Below are positions 27,529-35,937 of a DNA stretch of 64,000 nucleotides, one piece after another; the first letter of the stretch is position 1, and every line of letters starts with the position of its first letter. A model generated the notes under the pieces. That model searched no databases, was not told the DNA's origin, and saw only the letters and a program-made list of their open reading frames with translations. The position numbers and the translations under genes are program-made. The stretch lies in contig CANMCD010000011.1 of NCBI GenBank assembly GCA_947496185.1, forward strand, positions 62,001 through 126,000. Reading direction: 5' to 3'. Source of the DNA: an uncultured Tenacibaculum sp. GTDB lineage: Bacteria > Bacteroidota > Bacteroidia > Flavobacteriales > Flavobacteriaceae.

Positions 27529-28482
27529 TTGAACGAACGTATTATTGAACTAACAGAAATCAGTCCTAACGATTTTTTTGGTGCACAGAATAGCACTATT
27601 AGCCAATTAAAAACGTACTTTCCTAAAATTAAAATTGTAGCCAGAGGGAATAAACTTAAAATATACGGAGAAGCAGAGATTTTAGATGAATTTGAAAAAC
27701 GTCTAGGGATGCTTATTAAATATTTTAATAGGTATAATAGATTGGATGAGAATAGTATAGAGCGAATTTTAACCTCTACAGGAAAAGAAGAAGAAATAAG
27801 GAAAGATCACAAAAACAAAGATATTTTGGTGCATGGGGTTAGTGGGAAATTGATCAGACCCGAAACTGAAAATCAACGTAATATGGTTTCTTTAATGCAA
27901 AAAAACGACATGCTTTTTGCTGTAGGCCCTGCAGGTACAGGTAAAACGTATACAGCAGTAGCATTAGCGGTTAAAGCGTTAAAAGATAAAGAGGTTAGGA
28001 GAATTATTCTTACGCGTCCTGCTGTAGAATCAGGAGAAAATCTAGGTTTCCTCCCTGGAGATTTAAAAGAAAAATTAGACCCATATATGCAGCCATTATA
28101 CGATGCCCTACGTGATATGATTCCGCACGAAAAGTTACAGGCTTATCTAGAAAACGGTACCATACAAATAGCGCCTTTGGCTTTTATGAGAGGACGAACT
28201 TTAGATAATGCTTTTGTAATTTTAGATGAAGCACAAAATACAACCCATGCGCAAATGAAAATGTTCTTAACTAGAATGGGAAGGCATGCAAAATTTGTAA
28301 TAACGGGAGACCCAGGACAAATCGACTTACCAAGAAAGCAAGTTTCTGGATTAAAAGAGGCTTTGTTGGCGTTAAAAGACATTGAAGGTATAGGGCAAGT
28401 CTATTTAGATGACAAAGATGTAATACGACATCGATTAGTAAAAAGAATTATTAAAGCGTATAAGAGTATTGAAACAGAGTAG
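27529..28482 (+). CDS. PhoH family ATPase
   Basis: 317 aa of the PhoH/YbeZ type. The N-terminal KH-like part has ARGNKLKIYGEAEIL. Walker A is GPAGTGKTYTA (about residues 137-147), Walker B FVILDEAQNT, and the conserved PGDLKEKLDPYMQPLYDAL and FMRGRTL lie between. The likely initiator is TTG at 27529, because no ATG or GTG lies upstream in frame and the conserved N-terminus begins exactly here (NERIIELTE). The family is linked to RNA and ribosome metabolism. Confidence 0.94.
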   Translation: MNERIIELTEISPNDFFGAQNSTISQLKTYFPKIKIVARGNKLKIYGEAEILDEFEKRLGMLIKYFNRYNRLDENSIERILTSTGKEEEIRKDHKNKDILVHGVSGKLIRPETENQRNMVSLMQKNDMLFAVGPAGTGKTYTAVALAVKALKDKEVRRIILTRPAVESGENLGFLPGDLKEKLDPYMQPLYDALRDMIPHEKLQAYLENGTIQIAPLAFMRGRTLDNAFVILDEAQNTTHAQMKMFLTRMGRHAKFVITGDPGQIDLPRKQVSGLKEALLALKDIEGIGQVYLDDKDVIRHRLVKRIIKAYKSIETE

Positions 28483-28613
28483 TTTATGGTTAGGTGGGAG
28501 CGCTAGGGGTTCTGAAATGTTTCAATGTAATTTTTACTTGAATAAATGTAATTTTTTTTGTATATTAAAGTGGTCGATTTTTTCGACGACATAGATTATA
28601 AGTTCGTATTGAT

Positions 28614-28653
28614 AAACCTACAGCTAACTACCAACATAGTTGTAGGTTTGTTT
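28614..28653 (+). terminator. Possible terminator between phoH and purC
   Basis: A bulged hairpin: AAACCTACA pairs with TGTAGGTTT, with an inner AACTA/TAGTT stem, followed by GTTTGTG. Not a strong T run. Confidence 0.45.
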
Positions 28654-28699
28654 GTGTTGTGAAATTTATAATTGGTAGTATCAAATGCATAAAAAAATG

Positions 28700-28707
28700 T
28701 ACATTTG
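28700..28707 (+). promoter_or_regulatory. -7 box of purC
   Basis: TACATTTG, perfect TAnnTTTG, 25 bp before the purC ATG. An in-frame ATG at 28685 lies upstream of this box, so it is outside the transcript and the 28733 start is supported. A TTG at 28672-28674 is 25 bp away, rather far. Confidence 0.6.
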
Positions 28708-28732
28708 CAAGCCACAACACAACAAAATACGG

Positions 28733-29680
28733 ATGAAAACAATTAACGAAACTAATTTCCAGTTTCCAAAACAGAAAGCAATTTATAGAGGAAAGGTACG
28801 TGAAGTGTACAATATTGATGAAGAATTATTAGTGATGATTGTTTCAGATAGGTTGTCTGCTTTTGATGTAATACTACCCAAACAAATACCTTTTAAAGGA
28901 CAAATTCTTAATCAAATTGCAGCTAAAATGTTGCAGGCAACTGCGGATATTGTTCCTAACTGGTTAATTGCTAATCCAGATGAAAACGTGGCCGTAGGTC
29001 ATTTTTGTACTCCATTTAAAGTAGAAATGGTAATCAGAGGATATTTATCAGGACACGCAGCAAGAGAATATCACGCAGGCAAGAGAGAACTTTGTGGAGT
29101 TGCAATGCCAGAAGGAATGAAAGAGAATGACAAATTTCCAATACCTATTATTACTCCTTCAACTAAAGCTGAAGATGGTGAACATGATGAAGATATTTCT
29201 AGGCAAGACATTATTGCGAAAGGCATTGTTTCGGAAGAAGACTATCTAGTCCTTGAAGAATATACACGTCAACTTTTTAAAAGAGGAACAGAAATAGCTC
29301 AAAAAAGAGGGCTTATTTTAGTAGATACTAAATACGAGTTCGGAAAAACAAAAGATGGAGAAATTGTGTTGATTGACGAAATTCATACACCAGACTCTTC
29401 TCGTTATTTTTATGAAGAAGGATATCAAGAGCGTCAACAGAAAGGTGAAAAACAAAAGCAGTTATCCAAAGAATTTGTACGTCAATGGTTAATTGAAAAT
29501 GGATTTCAAGGAAAAGAAGGACAACAAATACCAGACATGACTGAGGAAAAAATTACTGAAATTTCAAATCGTTATATTGAGTTATATGAGCAAATTATAG
29601 GTGAAAAGTTTGTGAAAGCAAACAATGAAAATGTTCTAGAACGAATTGAGAAAAATATTGTTCAGTTTTTAGAGAAATAA
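28733..29680 (+). CDS. purC: SAICAR synthetase
   Basis: 315 aa. It condenses CAIR with aspartate in purine biosynthesis. The sequence carries [47 protein letters not shown] and [29 protein letters not shown], a complete SAICAR synthase. The start is set by the upstream -7 box. The stop codon TAA is part of the left target-site copy of the IS element that follows. Its original downstream terminator is now beyond the IS at 31117. Confidence 0.97.
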   Translation: MKTINETNFQFPKQKAIYRGKVREVYNIDEELLVMIVSDRLSAFDVILPKQIPFKGQILNQIAAKMLQATADIVPNWLIANPDENVAVGHFCTPFKVEMVIRGYLSGHAAREYHAGKRELCGVAMPEGMKENDKFPIPIITPSTKAEDGEHDEDISRQDIIAKGIVSEEDYLVLEEYTRQLFKRGTEIAQKRGLILVDTKYEFGKTKDGEIVLIDEIHTPDSSRYFYEEGYQERQQKGEKQKQLSKEFVRQWLIENGFQGKEGQQIPDMTEEKITEISNRYIELYEQIIGEKFVKANNENVLERIEKNIVQFLEK

Positions 29681-29681
29681 A
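29674..29681. repeat. Left target-site duplication of the IS
   Basis: GAAATAAA, matching GAAACAAA at 31058-31065 in 7 of 8 positions, the length expected for IS256-family insertion. The one difference is the first base of the purC stop codon. Confidence 0.6.
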
Positions 29682-29707
29682 GGTAGTATCCCATAAAGTG
29701 TGTAAGT
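29682..29707. repeat. IS left terminal inverted repeat
   Basis: Inner part AAAGTGTGTAAGT matches the right end exactly; the outer bases have drifted (five mismatches over 26). Confidence 0.7.
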
Positions 29708-29775
29708 AAAGTTATTCTGCAAATTTCTATGAGCCCTTTTATAAGGCTCAAATAGAAATTTTCGGAAATAACTTT
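29708..29775. repeat. Long hairpin in the IS leader
   Basis: Nested complementary segments AAAGTTATT/AATAACTTT, AAATTTCTAT/ATAGAAATTT and GAGCC/GGCTC form one imperfect 68-nt hairpin just inside the left inverted repeat and before the transposase ATG. It could block transcription or translation entering from purC. Confidence 0.65.
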
Positions 29776-29813
29776 ACAATTAAATAAATTAGTAATTTAA
29801 AACACACTTACTT

Positions 29814-31009
29814 ATGAAAGCTGAAGACTTATTAGACGATGAGTTTTTAAAGCAATTTAAAGACGGAAATGAATTATCAAACTTTTTAGCAAAGATTCAA
29901 AAGCGTGGTATCGAAAAGATACTAGAGGGATAATTAGATGCCCATTTAGATTATACCAAGCATCAAAAGAGCTCCAATCCAAACTCTCGTAACGGTTATT
30001 CCAAAAAGAAGTTAAAAACTACTTTAGGACAAACACAAATAGAAGTACCAAGAGACAGGGAGGGTTCTTTTAACCCTATGCTGATAAAGAAAAGACAGAG
30101 TGCTACCCAAGGGATAGAAAACATAATTATCTCATTATATGCAAAAGGGATGAGTGCTTCTGATATAGAAGAGCAAATTCGAGAATTATATGATTTCAAT
30201 ATTTCAACTTCTACCATTTCAAGAATTACTGATAGCATAACTAATGATATTATTTCTTGGAAAAACCGACCTTTAGAATCTTGTTACCTAATTGTTTGTA
30301 TGGATGGAATCGTGTTTAAAGTTCGAGAAAACTCTAAAATCATCAATAAAACAATTTATATAGCAGTAGGACTTCGTAGGGATGGAAAAAAAGAAGTATT
30401 GGGATTATGGTTAGGTAAAAATGAATCTTCAGCTTTTTGGATGACTGTTTTAACAGATATTAAAGCCAGAGGAGTTCAGGATATATTAATCACCGCTACC
30501 GATAATTTAAATGGATTTACAGATACTATCAAAACAGTATTTCCAAAATCAGTAACTCAAATATGTGTAGTACATCAAATTAGAAATTCTAGTAGATATG
30601 TGGTTTGGAAAGATAAAAAACAGTTTACTAAAGACATGAAAGAAATTTATACTGCACCTACTAAAGAAGCTGCTAAGGCTGCCTTAGAAGACATTAAAAA
30701 CAAATGGAATTCTAAGTATTCTTATGCCATTAAGTCTTGGGAAAATAACTGGGATGAATTAACCGTATTTTTTGATTTTCCCATAGAAATCAGAACTATT
30801 ATTTATACCACCAATCTTATTGAAAATCTCAATGGAAAAATTAGAAAATACACTAAAAACAAACTCTCATACCCAACAGATGATGCAGTGATTAAATCCG
30901 TGTATTTAGCCTTAAGAGAGGCAACAAAAAAATGACATTACCTATCAGAAATTGGGGAATAGTATTAAACCAATTTTTGGCTATATTTGAAAGTAGGATT
31001 CAGATATAA
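29814..31009 (+). pseudogene. IS256-family transposase, nonsense and frameshift
   Basis: Reading from ATG 29814 (MKAEDLLDDEFLKQFKDGNE) the frame is stopped by TAA at 29931 after 39 codons and then continues with [21 protein letters not shown]. The usual sequence there is EGELDAHLDY, so GAA probably became TAA. The catalytic DDE region is present: [18 protein letters not shown], and NLIENLNGK. Near the end, at about 30934, a base is missing from KKW: AAATGACATTA stands where AAATGGACATTA is expected. This shifts the frame onto TGA; the original end, RNWGIVLNQFLAIFE to TAA 31007, is readable in the other frame. 1196 nt plus one restores 399 codons, a normal length. Confidence 0.9.
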
Positions 31010-31031
31010 ATAACTAAACCCTACTTTTATA

Positions 31032-31057
31032 ACTTACACACTTTTTAGGATAGTGTC
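31032..31057. repeat. IS right terminal inverted repeat
   Basis: Complement of the left repeat in 21 of 26 positions; its outer end keeps GACACTATCC, which looks closer to the ancestral end than the left copy. Confidence 0.7.
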
Positions 31058-31065
31058 GAAACAAA
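31058..31065. repeat. Right target-site duplication of the IS
   Basis: GAAACAAA, partner of 29674-29681. With this version the purC frame would have run on for five more codons (CAA ACA TGT AAG CCC) to TAA. Confidence 0.6.
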
Positions 31066-31116
31066 CATGTAAGCCCTAAAAAACTTTATCGTTTTAATTG
31101 GGTTGAATTTTACAAT

Positions 31117-31158
31117 AATCTCTTATTAAACAAGTACGTTTATTAAGAGATTTTGTTT
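31117..31158 (+). terminator. Terminator, probably the original one of purC
   Basis: A 15-bp stem with one mismatch (AATCTCTTATTAAAC / GTTTATTAAGAGATT, 6-nt loop) is followed by TTGTTTTTGT. No plus-strand gene other than purC and the IS lies upstream, so the IS has separated purC from its terminator. Confidence 0.7.
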
Positions 31159-31199
31159 TTGTAGATTTTTTCTGATGGGAATATTAAACTCTTTTTCAG

Positions 31200-31280
31200 T
31201 TAATCAAAGCCACCATATTTTCTTAACCATTCTAAAACAGTATTTTTTTCTTGGATGTGCCATGTATGTGTTTCGTTTTT
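31200..31280 (-). pseudogene. Relic of an IS3-family OrfA
   Basis: On the minus strand 26 codons end in HIQEKNTVLEWLRKYGGFD and a stop. This recalls the helix-turn-helix end of IS3-type OrfA proteins (of the form NTVLNWLRKYG). Nothing else of such an element is visible around it, so it is a fragment. Confidence 0.4.
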
Positions 31281-31411
31281 TTATAGTTTAAGCCCCTTTT
31301 TTAACCTCTGATACTACAGAGAGTTAAAAACTCTTTGGATAGTTTTTTTATTTGTCTCTTTTAGACATAAAATATACTATAATATTATCTCAGGAAGAAA
31401 CAGCTAATAGA

Positions 31412-31442
31412 AAAAGAAAAAAGCACCTAAAAAAAGGTGCTT
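31412..31442 (-). terminator. Terminator of the 31479-31823 gene
   Basis: Stem AAGCACCT / AGGTGCTT around an A-rich loop; on the minus strand it is followed by TTTTCTTTTTC. Confidence 0.75.
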
Positions 31443-31478
31443 ACTAATTTCAATTAAATGTTTTATGTTTGGAGTTAA

Positions 31479-31823
31479 TTACTGTCCTTTATTAACTCTT
31501 ACAGGCAAAATGTATATTTCTTGTTGTTTTACTTCGTTTAACTCTAATTTTTGATGATTTAATTTGTTTTTGATAAGAGAATTTAGTTTGTCACTTTTAG
31601 AGATAACATCAACCACCACTATTTCATTGTTTTTATTAATAAAAAAGGGAACTCTTACTAATATTTCCCCTTGAATCACTGCATCTAGGTTATTACCAAT
31701 AATTTCTGTTACTTGACGATGTATAGTCTTCATCAATTTAGATTTGACTGGAGTAGAAGCAAAAGTTGATGCTGAAGATAAAATAGCTATACTAAATGCT
31801 AAAAGTGTGGTTTTAATTTTCAT
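31479..31823 (-). CDS. Small secreted TonB-C-like protein
   Basis: 114 aa with signal peptide (cleavage likely after ASTFAS, residues 1-23). The rest has a pattern of charged helix, then strands VRVPFFINKNNEIVVVDVISKSDKLNSLIKNKLNHQKLEL. This resembles the C-terminal domain of TonB (variable strand, V.DV..S, then L...KL). It is paralogous to 32224-32565 (shared KNEIVVxDVxSKSDKLN and KNKLNxQKL). No anchoring segment, so it is periplasmic. Function unknown. Preceded by a TACCTTTG box. Confidence 0.75.
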   Translation of the reverse strand: MKIKTTLLAFSIAILSSASTFASTPVKSKLMKTIHRQVTEIIGNNLDAVIQGEILVRVPFFINKNNEIVVVDVISKSDKLNSLIKNKLNHQKLELNEVKQQEIYILPVRVNKGQ

Positions 31824-31863
31824 ATTACAGTTTTTAAAATATTTATAGTTCTAGTTTACGGTA

Positions 31864-31871
31864 CAAAGGTA
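31864..31871 (-). promoter_or_regulatory. -7 box of the small secreted protein gene
   Basis: TACCTTTG on the minus strand, perfect TAnnTTTG, 41 bp before the start codon. Confidence 0.5.
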
Positions 31872-32182
31872 TTAATGTTGTTTTTAAGGTAGGGAATTAT
31901 AATCAGGTTTAACGTTTAATTATCAATGTTGCTGTGTTTTGTTGTTTAATTGTTAAAAAAAAGTGTATTTGATAATTATTGATGAGTTATTGTTTCAAGT
32001 AAATGTTTGTTGGGTTAATTTTTAGATAGGTGTAATATTAAATGTTTTCTAATTTATTTTTTTGTATAAGTTAGCCATGTTTTTCGTTTTTATTTGTTAT
32101 AAAAATCTGTTGTTATTGTATGAGGTATTAGCTTAATAAAGTTACATGAAAATAGATTTTTATTCTACCATTTAAATGGAAT
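31872..32182. other. AT-rich intergenic region
   Basis: About 310 bp separating the two paralogous small secreted genes. I see no ORF, no consensus promoter and no hairpin of note here apart from the terminator next to 32224. Confidence 0.5.
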
Positions 32183-32212
32183 AAAGCTTCCTTCATAATT
32201 GATAGAAGCTTT
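32183..32212 (-). terminator. Terminator of the 32224-32565 gene
   Basis: Stem AAAGCTTC / GAAGCTTT with a 14-nt loop, 12 bp after the stop; only a weak T run. Confidence 0.55.
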
Positions 32213-32223
32213 GTTGTATTAAA

Positions 32224-32565
32224 TTATTTTTTATTTATTTTGATAGGCAACATATATACTTTTTGTTGCTGTGATTTAGGGATGTCCAATTTTTGATTGT
32301 TTAGTTTGTTTTTAACCATTTCGTTTAGCTTATCACTTTTTGAAAGTACATCCATGACTACAATTTCATTTTTTTTATTGACATAAAAACTAGCTCTTAT
32401 GGTGAACTTTTCCTTTATCCCTGCGTTTAGAGAACCCCCAATAATATTTTTAACTTGATTTTGAATGCTTTTTTTCTCCTTTTCATTATTATTAGAGGCG
32501 TTGGTTGAAATCGAAGATAAAAGAGATATACTCAAAGCGATAAATATGTTTAAAATTGTTTTCAT
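32224..32565 (-). CDS. Small secreted TonB-C-like protein, paralogue
   Basis: 113 aa with signal peptide (residues 1-23, ending NAS), then KKSIQNQVKNIIGGSLNAGI, RASFYVNKKNEIVVMDVLSKSDKLN and KNKLNNQKLDI. The second half mirrors the paralogue at 31479 in order and spacing. The IIG-xxL motif before the strands is also shared. Both look like single-domain periplasmic proteins with a TonB C-terminal-like fold. Role unknown; single-gene transcript. Confidence 0.75.
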   Translation of the reverse strand: MKTILNIFIALSISLLSSISTNASNNNEKEKKSIQNQVKNIIGGSLNAGIKEKFTIRASFYVNKKNEIVVMDVLSKSDKLNEMVKNKLNNQKLDIPKSQQQKVYMLPIKINKK

Positions 32566-32940
32566 ATTATGAGTTTTAATGTTTGTTTATCGCTAAACTA
32601 TAAAATGAAGTTGTTTGGTAAAAATAATTCAATATAATTGGGTTTTATTTGTGATATATGGTGTTTTTGATTGTAAAGGGTTGAGATATGTTAAATTTTG
32701 TTTTTTTTTAAGACTGTATTATTTGTGTTCTTTTATATTAATACTGTTTTGATACATTGTATAGTGTTCAAAATGAGAATGTTCTTATTTATTTAACCGT
32801 AGAATAAACGTAGTTTTAAAAAAAGGGAACTATTTTTTATCTAAGTGAATTTATGTAGTTTTGGTATTAATTTTGGATTTTATTATAGCTTTTTAAGTTA
32901 ACGAAGAGTTAAGGTAAATCCTATTAAAAACTAGTTTCTT
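32566..32940. other. Intergenic region upstream of priA
   Basis: 375 bp, very AT-rich, without an ORF. Two plus-strand TAnnTTTG boxes lie at 32856-32863 (TAGTTTTG) and 32868-32875 (TAATTTTG), either of which could drive priA. No clear -33 element. Confidence 0.4.
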
Positions 32941-35382
32941 ATTAACTTTATAGACGTCATATTACCAATTCCATTACAAAAAGCTTTTACTTATGCTATA
33001 AATAATGAAGAAGCTATATTTTTGAGAGTTGGTATGAGGGTTGCTGTTTCTTTCGGAAAGAAAAAAATATATACAGCATTGGTATTACGTATACACAAAC
33101 AAGCGCCCACTTTATACGAAGCGAAAGACATATATCAAATATTAGATGATAAACCTATAGTAACCGAACAGCAATTAAACCATTGGAAATGGGTGGCGAG
33201 TTACTATACCTGTTCTTTGGGAGAAGTATATAGAGCAGCTTTGCCATCTGCCTTTTTACTAGAAAGTGAAACAATATTTTCAAAGAATGCTTCTTTCGAC
33301 AGTGATAGTACGCTAAGTGATGATGCTTTTGTGGTATTTGAAGCGTTACAATACCATACCCATTTAGTAATAAATCAAGTTGTTGATATTTTAGGAAGAA
33401 AAAATATTTTGCCAGTAATGCACGAATTACTTGAAAAAGGTGCAATAACTGTGAAAGAAGAGATTTATGAAACCTATAAACCTAAACTTGTCAAATATAT
33501 TCGTCTAAGTAATGGGTTCGATTCAGATAATGCATTACAAGAATTACTTGAGTTAGTATCTAGAGCAAAAAAACAACGAGAAGTAATATTGTATTATTTT
33601 CAATTACTAAGTGAAAAGAAACCAATTAAGGTTAAAGATTTAGAGAGTAAATCAGGGGTTTCATCTGCTGTTATAAAAGCTTTGGTAGCTAAAGAAATTT
33701 TTGAATTCTACTATATTCAGACAGATAGAGTTAATTTTGAAGGAGAGCTACAGGAATTAAAAGTATTTAATGAGTTTCAAGAAAAAGCATATACTGAAAT
33801 AAAAAAGTCTTTTGAAAAAAACGTAGTGACATTGCTTCATGGTGTTACAGGTTCAGGAAAAACAGAGCTCTATGTAGCATTAATAAAAGAAATGTTACTT
33901 CAGCAAAAACAAGTGTTATTTTTATTGCCAGAAATAGCATTAACTACTCAATTAATTAATCGATTAAAAAGCTATTTTGGAGGACAAATAATGGTCTTTC
34001 ATTCTAGGTATTCCATGAATGAAAGAGTAGAGGTGTGGAATAATATTTTGGAGAAAAAATCAAAAGCACAAGTTATTTTAGGAGCTAGGTCATCGTTATT
34101 TTTACCCTTTTCAGATTTAGGACTTATAATAATTGATGAAGAGCACGAAAGCTCCTATAAGCAATTTGATCCGGCACCTAGATATAATGCAAGAGATGCA
34201 GCCATTGTTTTAGGACACCAGCATAATGCAAAAGTACTATTAGGATCTGCTACACCTTCTATTGAAAGTTATTTTAATGCTTCTCAGGAGAAATATGGCT
34301 TCGTACCTTTATTACGTAGACATGGTAATGTACAATTGCCAAAAGTAGAATTAATTGATATTAAGGAACAGCACAGAAAAAAACAAATGGACGGGAATTT
34401 TTCTAAACGTTTGTTGAAAATGATTACTGAGGCACTACAAGAAAAAGAACAAGTCATTTTATTTCAAAATAGAAGAGGATATTCACCGATTGTTGAATGT
34501 ACCAAGTGTGGTGTTTCTCCACAATGCCCAAATTGTGATGTGAGTTTAACATATCATAAAATGCGAAAAGAATTAAAATGTCACTATTGTCATTATCAAA
34601 GAGCTATGCCAAGAAGTTGTGATGCCTGTGGTAGTACAACATTGGATACTAAGGGGTTTGGTACTGAACAAATAGAGATAGAATTAAAAAAATTATTTCC
34701 TGAGTTTTCTATTGGAAGAATGGACTTGGATACAACTAGAGGGAAATATGGATATCAAAAAATTATTGCTGCTTTTGAAGCTAAAGAAATAGATATTTTG
34801 GTCGGAACACAGATGCTTTCTAAAGGCTTGGATTTTGATAATGTTTCATTGGTAGGGATTCTAAATGCAGATTCAATGCTAAATTTTCCTGATTTTAGAG
34901 CGCACGAAAGAGCTTTTCAGTTAATGGTTCAGGTATCAGGGAGAGCAGGTAGAGCTAAAAAGCAAGGAAGAGTAGCTATCCAAACATTTAATCCTTATCA
35001 TCAAATCTTACAACAGGTTTCAACAAATAATTATGCAGAAATGTATAAAGAACAACTTAATGAACGATGGCAATTTCACTACCCACCTTATTATAGGTTA
35101 ATTCGGATTACTTTAAAGCATAAAGATTATGCAAGAGTTGCATTGGGAGCAAATTGGTTGGCTAAAGCGTTACAACAAGTGTTTGGTCAACATGTTTTAG
35201 GCCCTACTGAACCTTCAGTTTCAAGAATACGAAATCAGTATATTAAAAATTTAGTTGTCAAAATAACACCAAAACAGTCTTTACAAAAGTCAAAAAACGA
35301 ACTTCAGAAGATTAAAAACTCTTTTGAGTCTATTAAAGAATTTCGATCAATACGCCTTATTATAGATATTGATGCATATTAA
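32941..35382 (+). CDS. priA: Primosomal helicase PriA
   Basis: 813 aa if begun at 32941. Walker A GVTGSGKTELY, Walker B IIDEEHESSYKQ, zinc ligands in CTKCGVSPQCPNCDVSLTYH ... CHYCHY ... CDACGS, GFGTEQIE and GRAGRAKKQGR are all present. It restarts replication by loading the helicase at forks. The N-terminal 3'-end-binding domain begins INFIDVILPIPLQKAFTYAI, matching the family start MxFIxVILP. The codon at the expected Met is ATT (32941). Between the in-frame stop TAG (32932) and TTG 33022 there is no ATG, GTG or TTG, and TTG 33022 would remove 27 conserved residues. A rare ATT start is therefore the best reading. Confidence 0.85.
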   Translation: MNFIDVILPIPLQKAFTYAINNEEAIFLRVGMRVAVSFGKKKIYTALVLRIHKQAPTLYEAKDIYQILDDKPIVTEQQLNHWKWVASYYTCSLGEVYRAALPSAFLLESETIFSKNASFDSDSTLSDDAFVVFEALQYHTHLVINQVVDILGRKNILPVMHELLEKGAITVKEEIYETYKPKLVKYIRLSNGFDSDNALQELLELVSRAKKQREVILYYFQLLSEKKPIKVKDLESKSGVSSAVIKALVAKEIFEFYYIQTDRVNFEGELQELKVFNEFQEKAYTEIKKSFEKNVVTLLHGVTGSGKTELYVALIKEMLLQQKQVLFLLPEIALTTQLINRLKSYFGGQIMVFHSRYSMNERVEVWNNILEKKSKAQVILGARSSLFLPFSDLGLIIIDEEHESSYKQFDPAPRYNARDAAIVLGHQHNAKVLLGSATPSIESYFNASQEKYGFVPLLRRHGNVQLPKVELIDIKEQHRKKQMDGNFSKRLLKMITEALQEKEQVILFQNRRGYSPIVECTKCGVSPQCPNCDVSLTYHKMRKELKCHYCHYQRAMPRSCDACGSTTLDTKGFGTEQIEIELKKLFPEFSIGRMDLDTTRGKYGYQKIIAAFEAKEIDILVGTQMLSKGLDFDNVSLVGILNADSMLNFPDFRAHERAFQLMVQVSGRAGRAKKQGRVAIQTFNPYHQILQQVSTNNYAEMYKEQLNERWQFHYPPYYRLIRITLKHKDYARVALGANWLAKALQQVFGQHVLGPTEPSVSRIRNQYIKNLVVKITPKQSLQKSKNELQKIKNSFESIKEFRSIRLIIDIDAY

Positions 35383-35697
35383 TGTAAGATATTCTTAATT
35401 AATTGACTTGAATTAGATATAAAATATCAGTTGAGCAGTTTTTATCAATAACGTTTAAGGAGAGTATAATAAATTGTTCAGATAGGATATATTAAATGTA
35501 GATTAACCATATGATTATGTAATGATTCTTCTTTGAATTTGTGAAATACTCTTTACAACTTACATGATTATTGATGTTATAGTTACTACTCATCTTACCA
35601 TTTTTAGAGGGGTTAGGTTAATGTAAGAAATATTTATTATGTATGTTGTTCTTATTCAGTATTGTAAGTTTTTTGTTCGTTTTTATTAAAAAATACC
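35383..35697. other. Intergenic region after priA
   Basis: 315 bp, AT-rich, no ORF longer than about 20 codons and no convincing hairpin terminator for priA. It precedes the small-RNA unit. Confidence 0.4.
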
Positions 35698-35728
35698 TTT
35701 GTAATAATAGAGAAAAGCTTTATATTTG
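35698..35728 (+). promoter_or_regulatory. Consensus promoter of a short transcript
   Basis: TTTG (35698-35701), 19 bp, TATATTTG (35721-35728): the same boxes and spacing as the rpmH promoter, one of the best in the window. A start of transcription near 35735 is predicted, and a terminator follows only 65 bp later. Confidence 0.75.
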
Positions 35729-35733
35729 TAATG

Positions 35734-35805
35734 TCTTTGGAGACGTCCTTAGACTTTCTTTTTCATAGCAATTTTCCCACTCAATCTTTGAGTGGGTTTT
35801 TTTTT
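35734..35805 (+). ncRNA. Putative small RNA gene
   Basis: Between the promoter and a strong terminator lies a transcript of about 70 nt. First hairpin: GTCT-TT-GGA (35733-35741) pairs with TCC-TT-AGAC around GACG, with a symmetric internal loop. Then a single-stranded U-rich stretch (about 35756-35775), then the terminator CCCACTCA / TGAGTGGG with nine T. A 26-codon ORF from ATG 35731 overlaps it, but its start is at or before the expected transcript start. A leaderless peptide is less likely than an RNA. An attenuator or leader for the downstream 50-aa ORF is another option. Confidence 0.5.
35776..35805 (+). terminator. Strong intrinsic terminator
   Basis: Perfect 8-bp stem CCCACTCA / TGAGTGGG, 5-nt loop, then nine T. 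No larger gene ends here; it closes the small-RNA unit. Confidence 0.85.
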
Positions 35806-35937
35806 ACCTAATGTTATTTTCATTTTACCTATAGATAAAGCTTTTTTGAAGTAGGATATTTTAGATTCGACTAAAACGGGCAGTAAAGACTTTTTTTCAT
35901 CACTAAATTAGATTATGAATTTTAAAAACCTCTAAAG

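Larger units (their letters stand above)
29682..31057 (+). mobile_element. Decayed IS256-family insertion sequence
   Basis: A 1376-bp element with imperfect 26-bp terminal inverted repeats (left 29682-29707, right 31032-31057, 21 of 26 matching). It has a single DDE transposase gene of the IS256 (mutator-like) type and a near-perfect 8-bp target duplication. The transposase is broken by a nonsense codon and a single-base deletion, so the copy is not autonomous. It is inserted exactly at the 3' end of purC. Confidence 0.85.

Noticed and set aside
35731-35811. 26-codon ORF (MSLETSLDFLF...) over the small RNA
   Set aside because: Its ATG is at or before the expected transcription start and its codons run through the terminator stem; more likely a by-product of the RNA gene. 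A leaderless peptide cannot be fully excluded.
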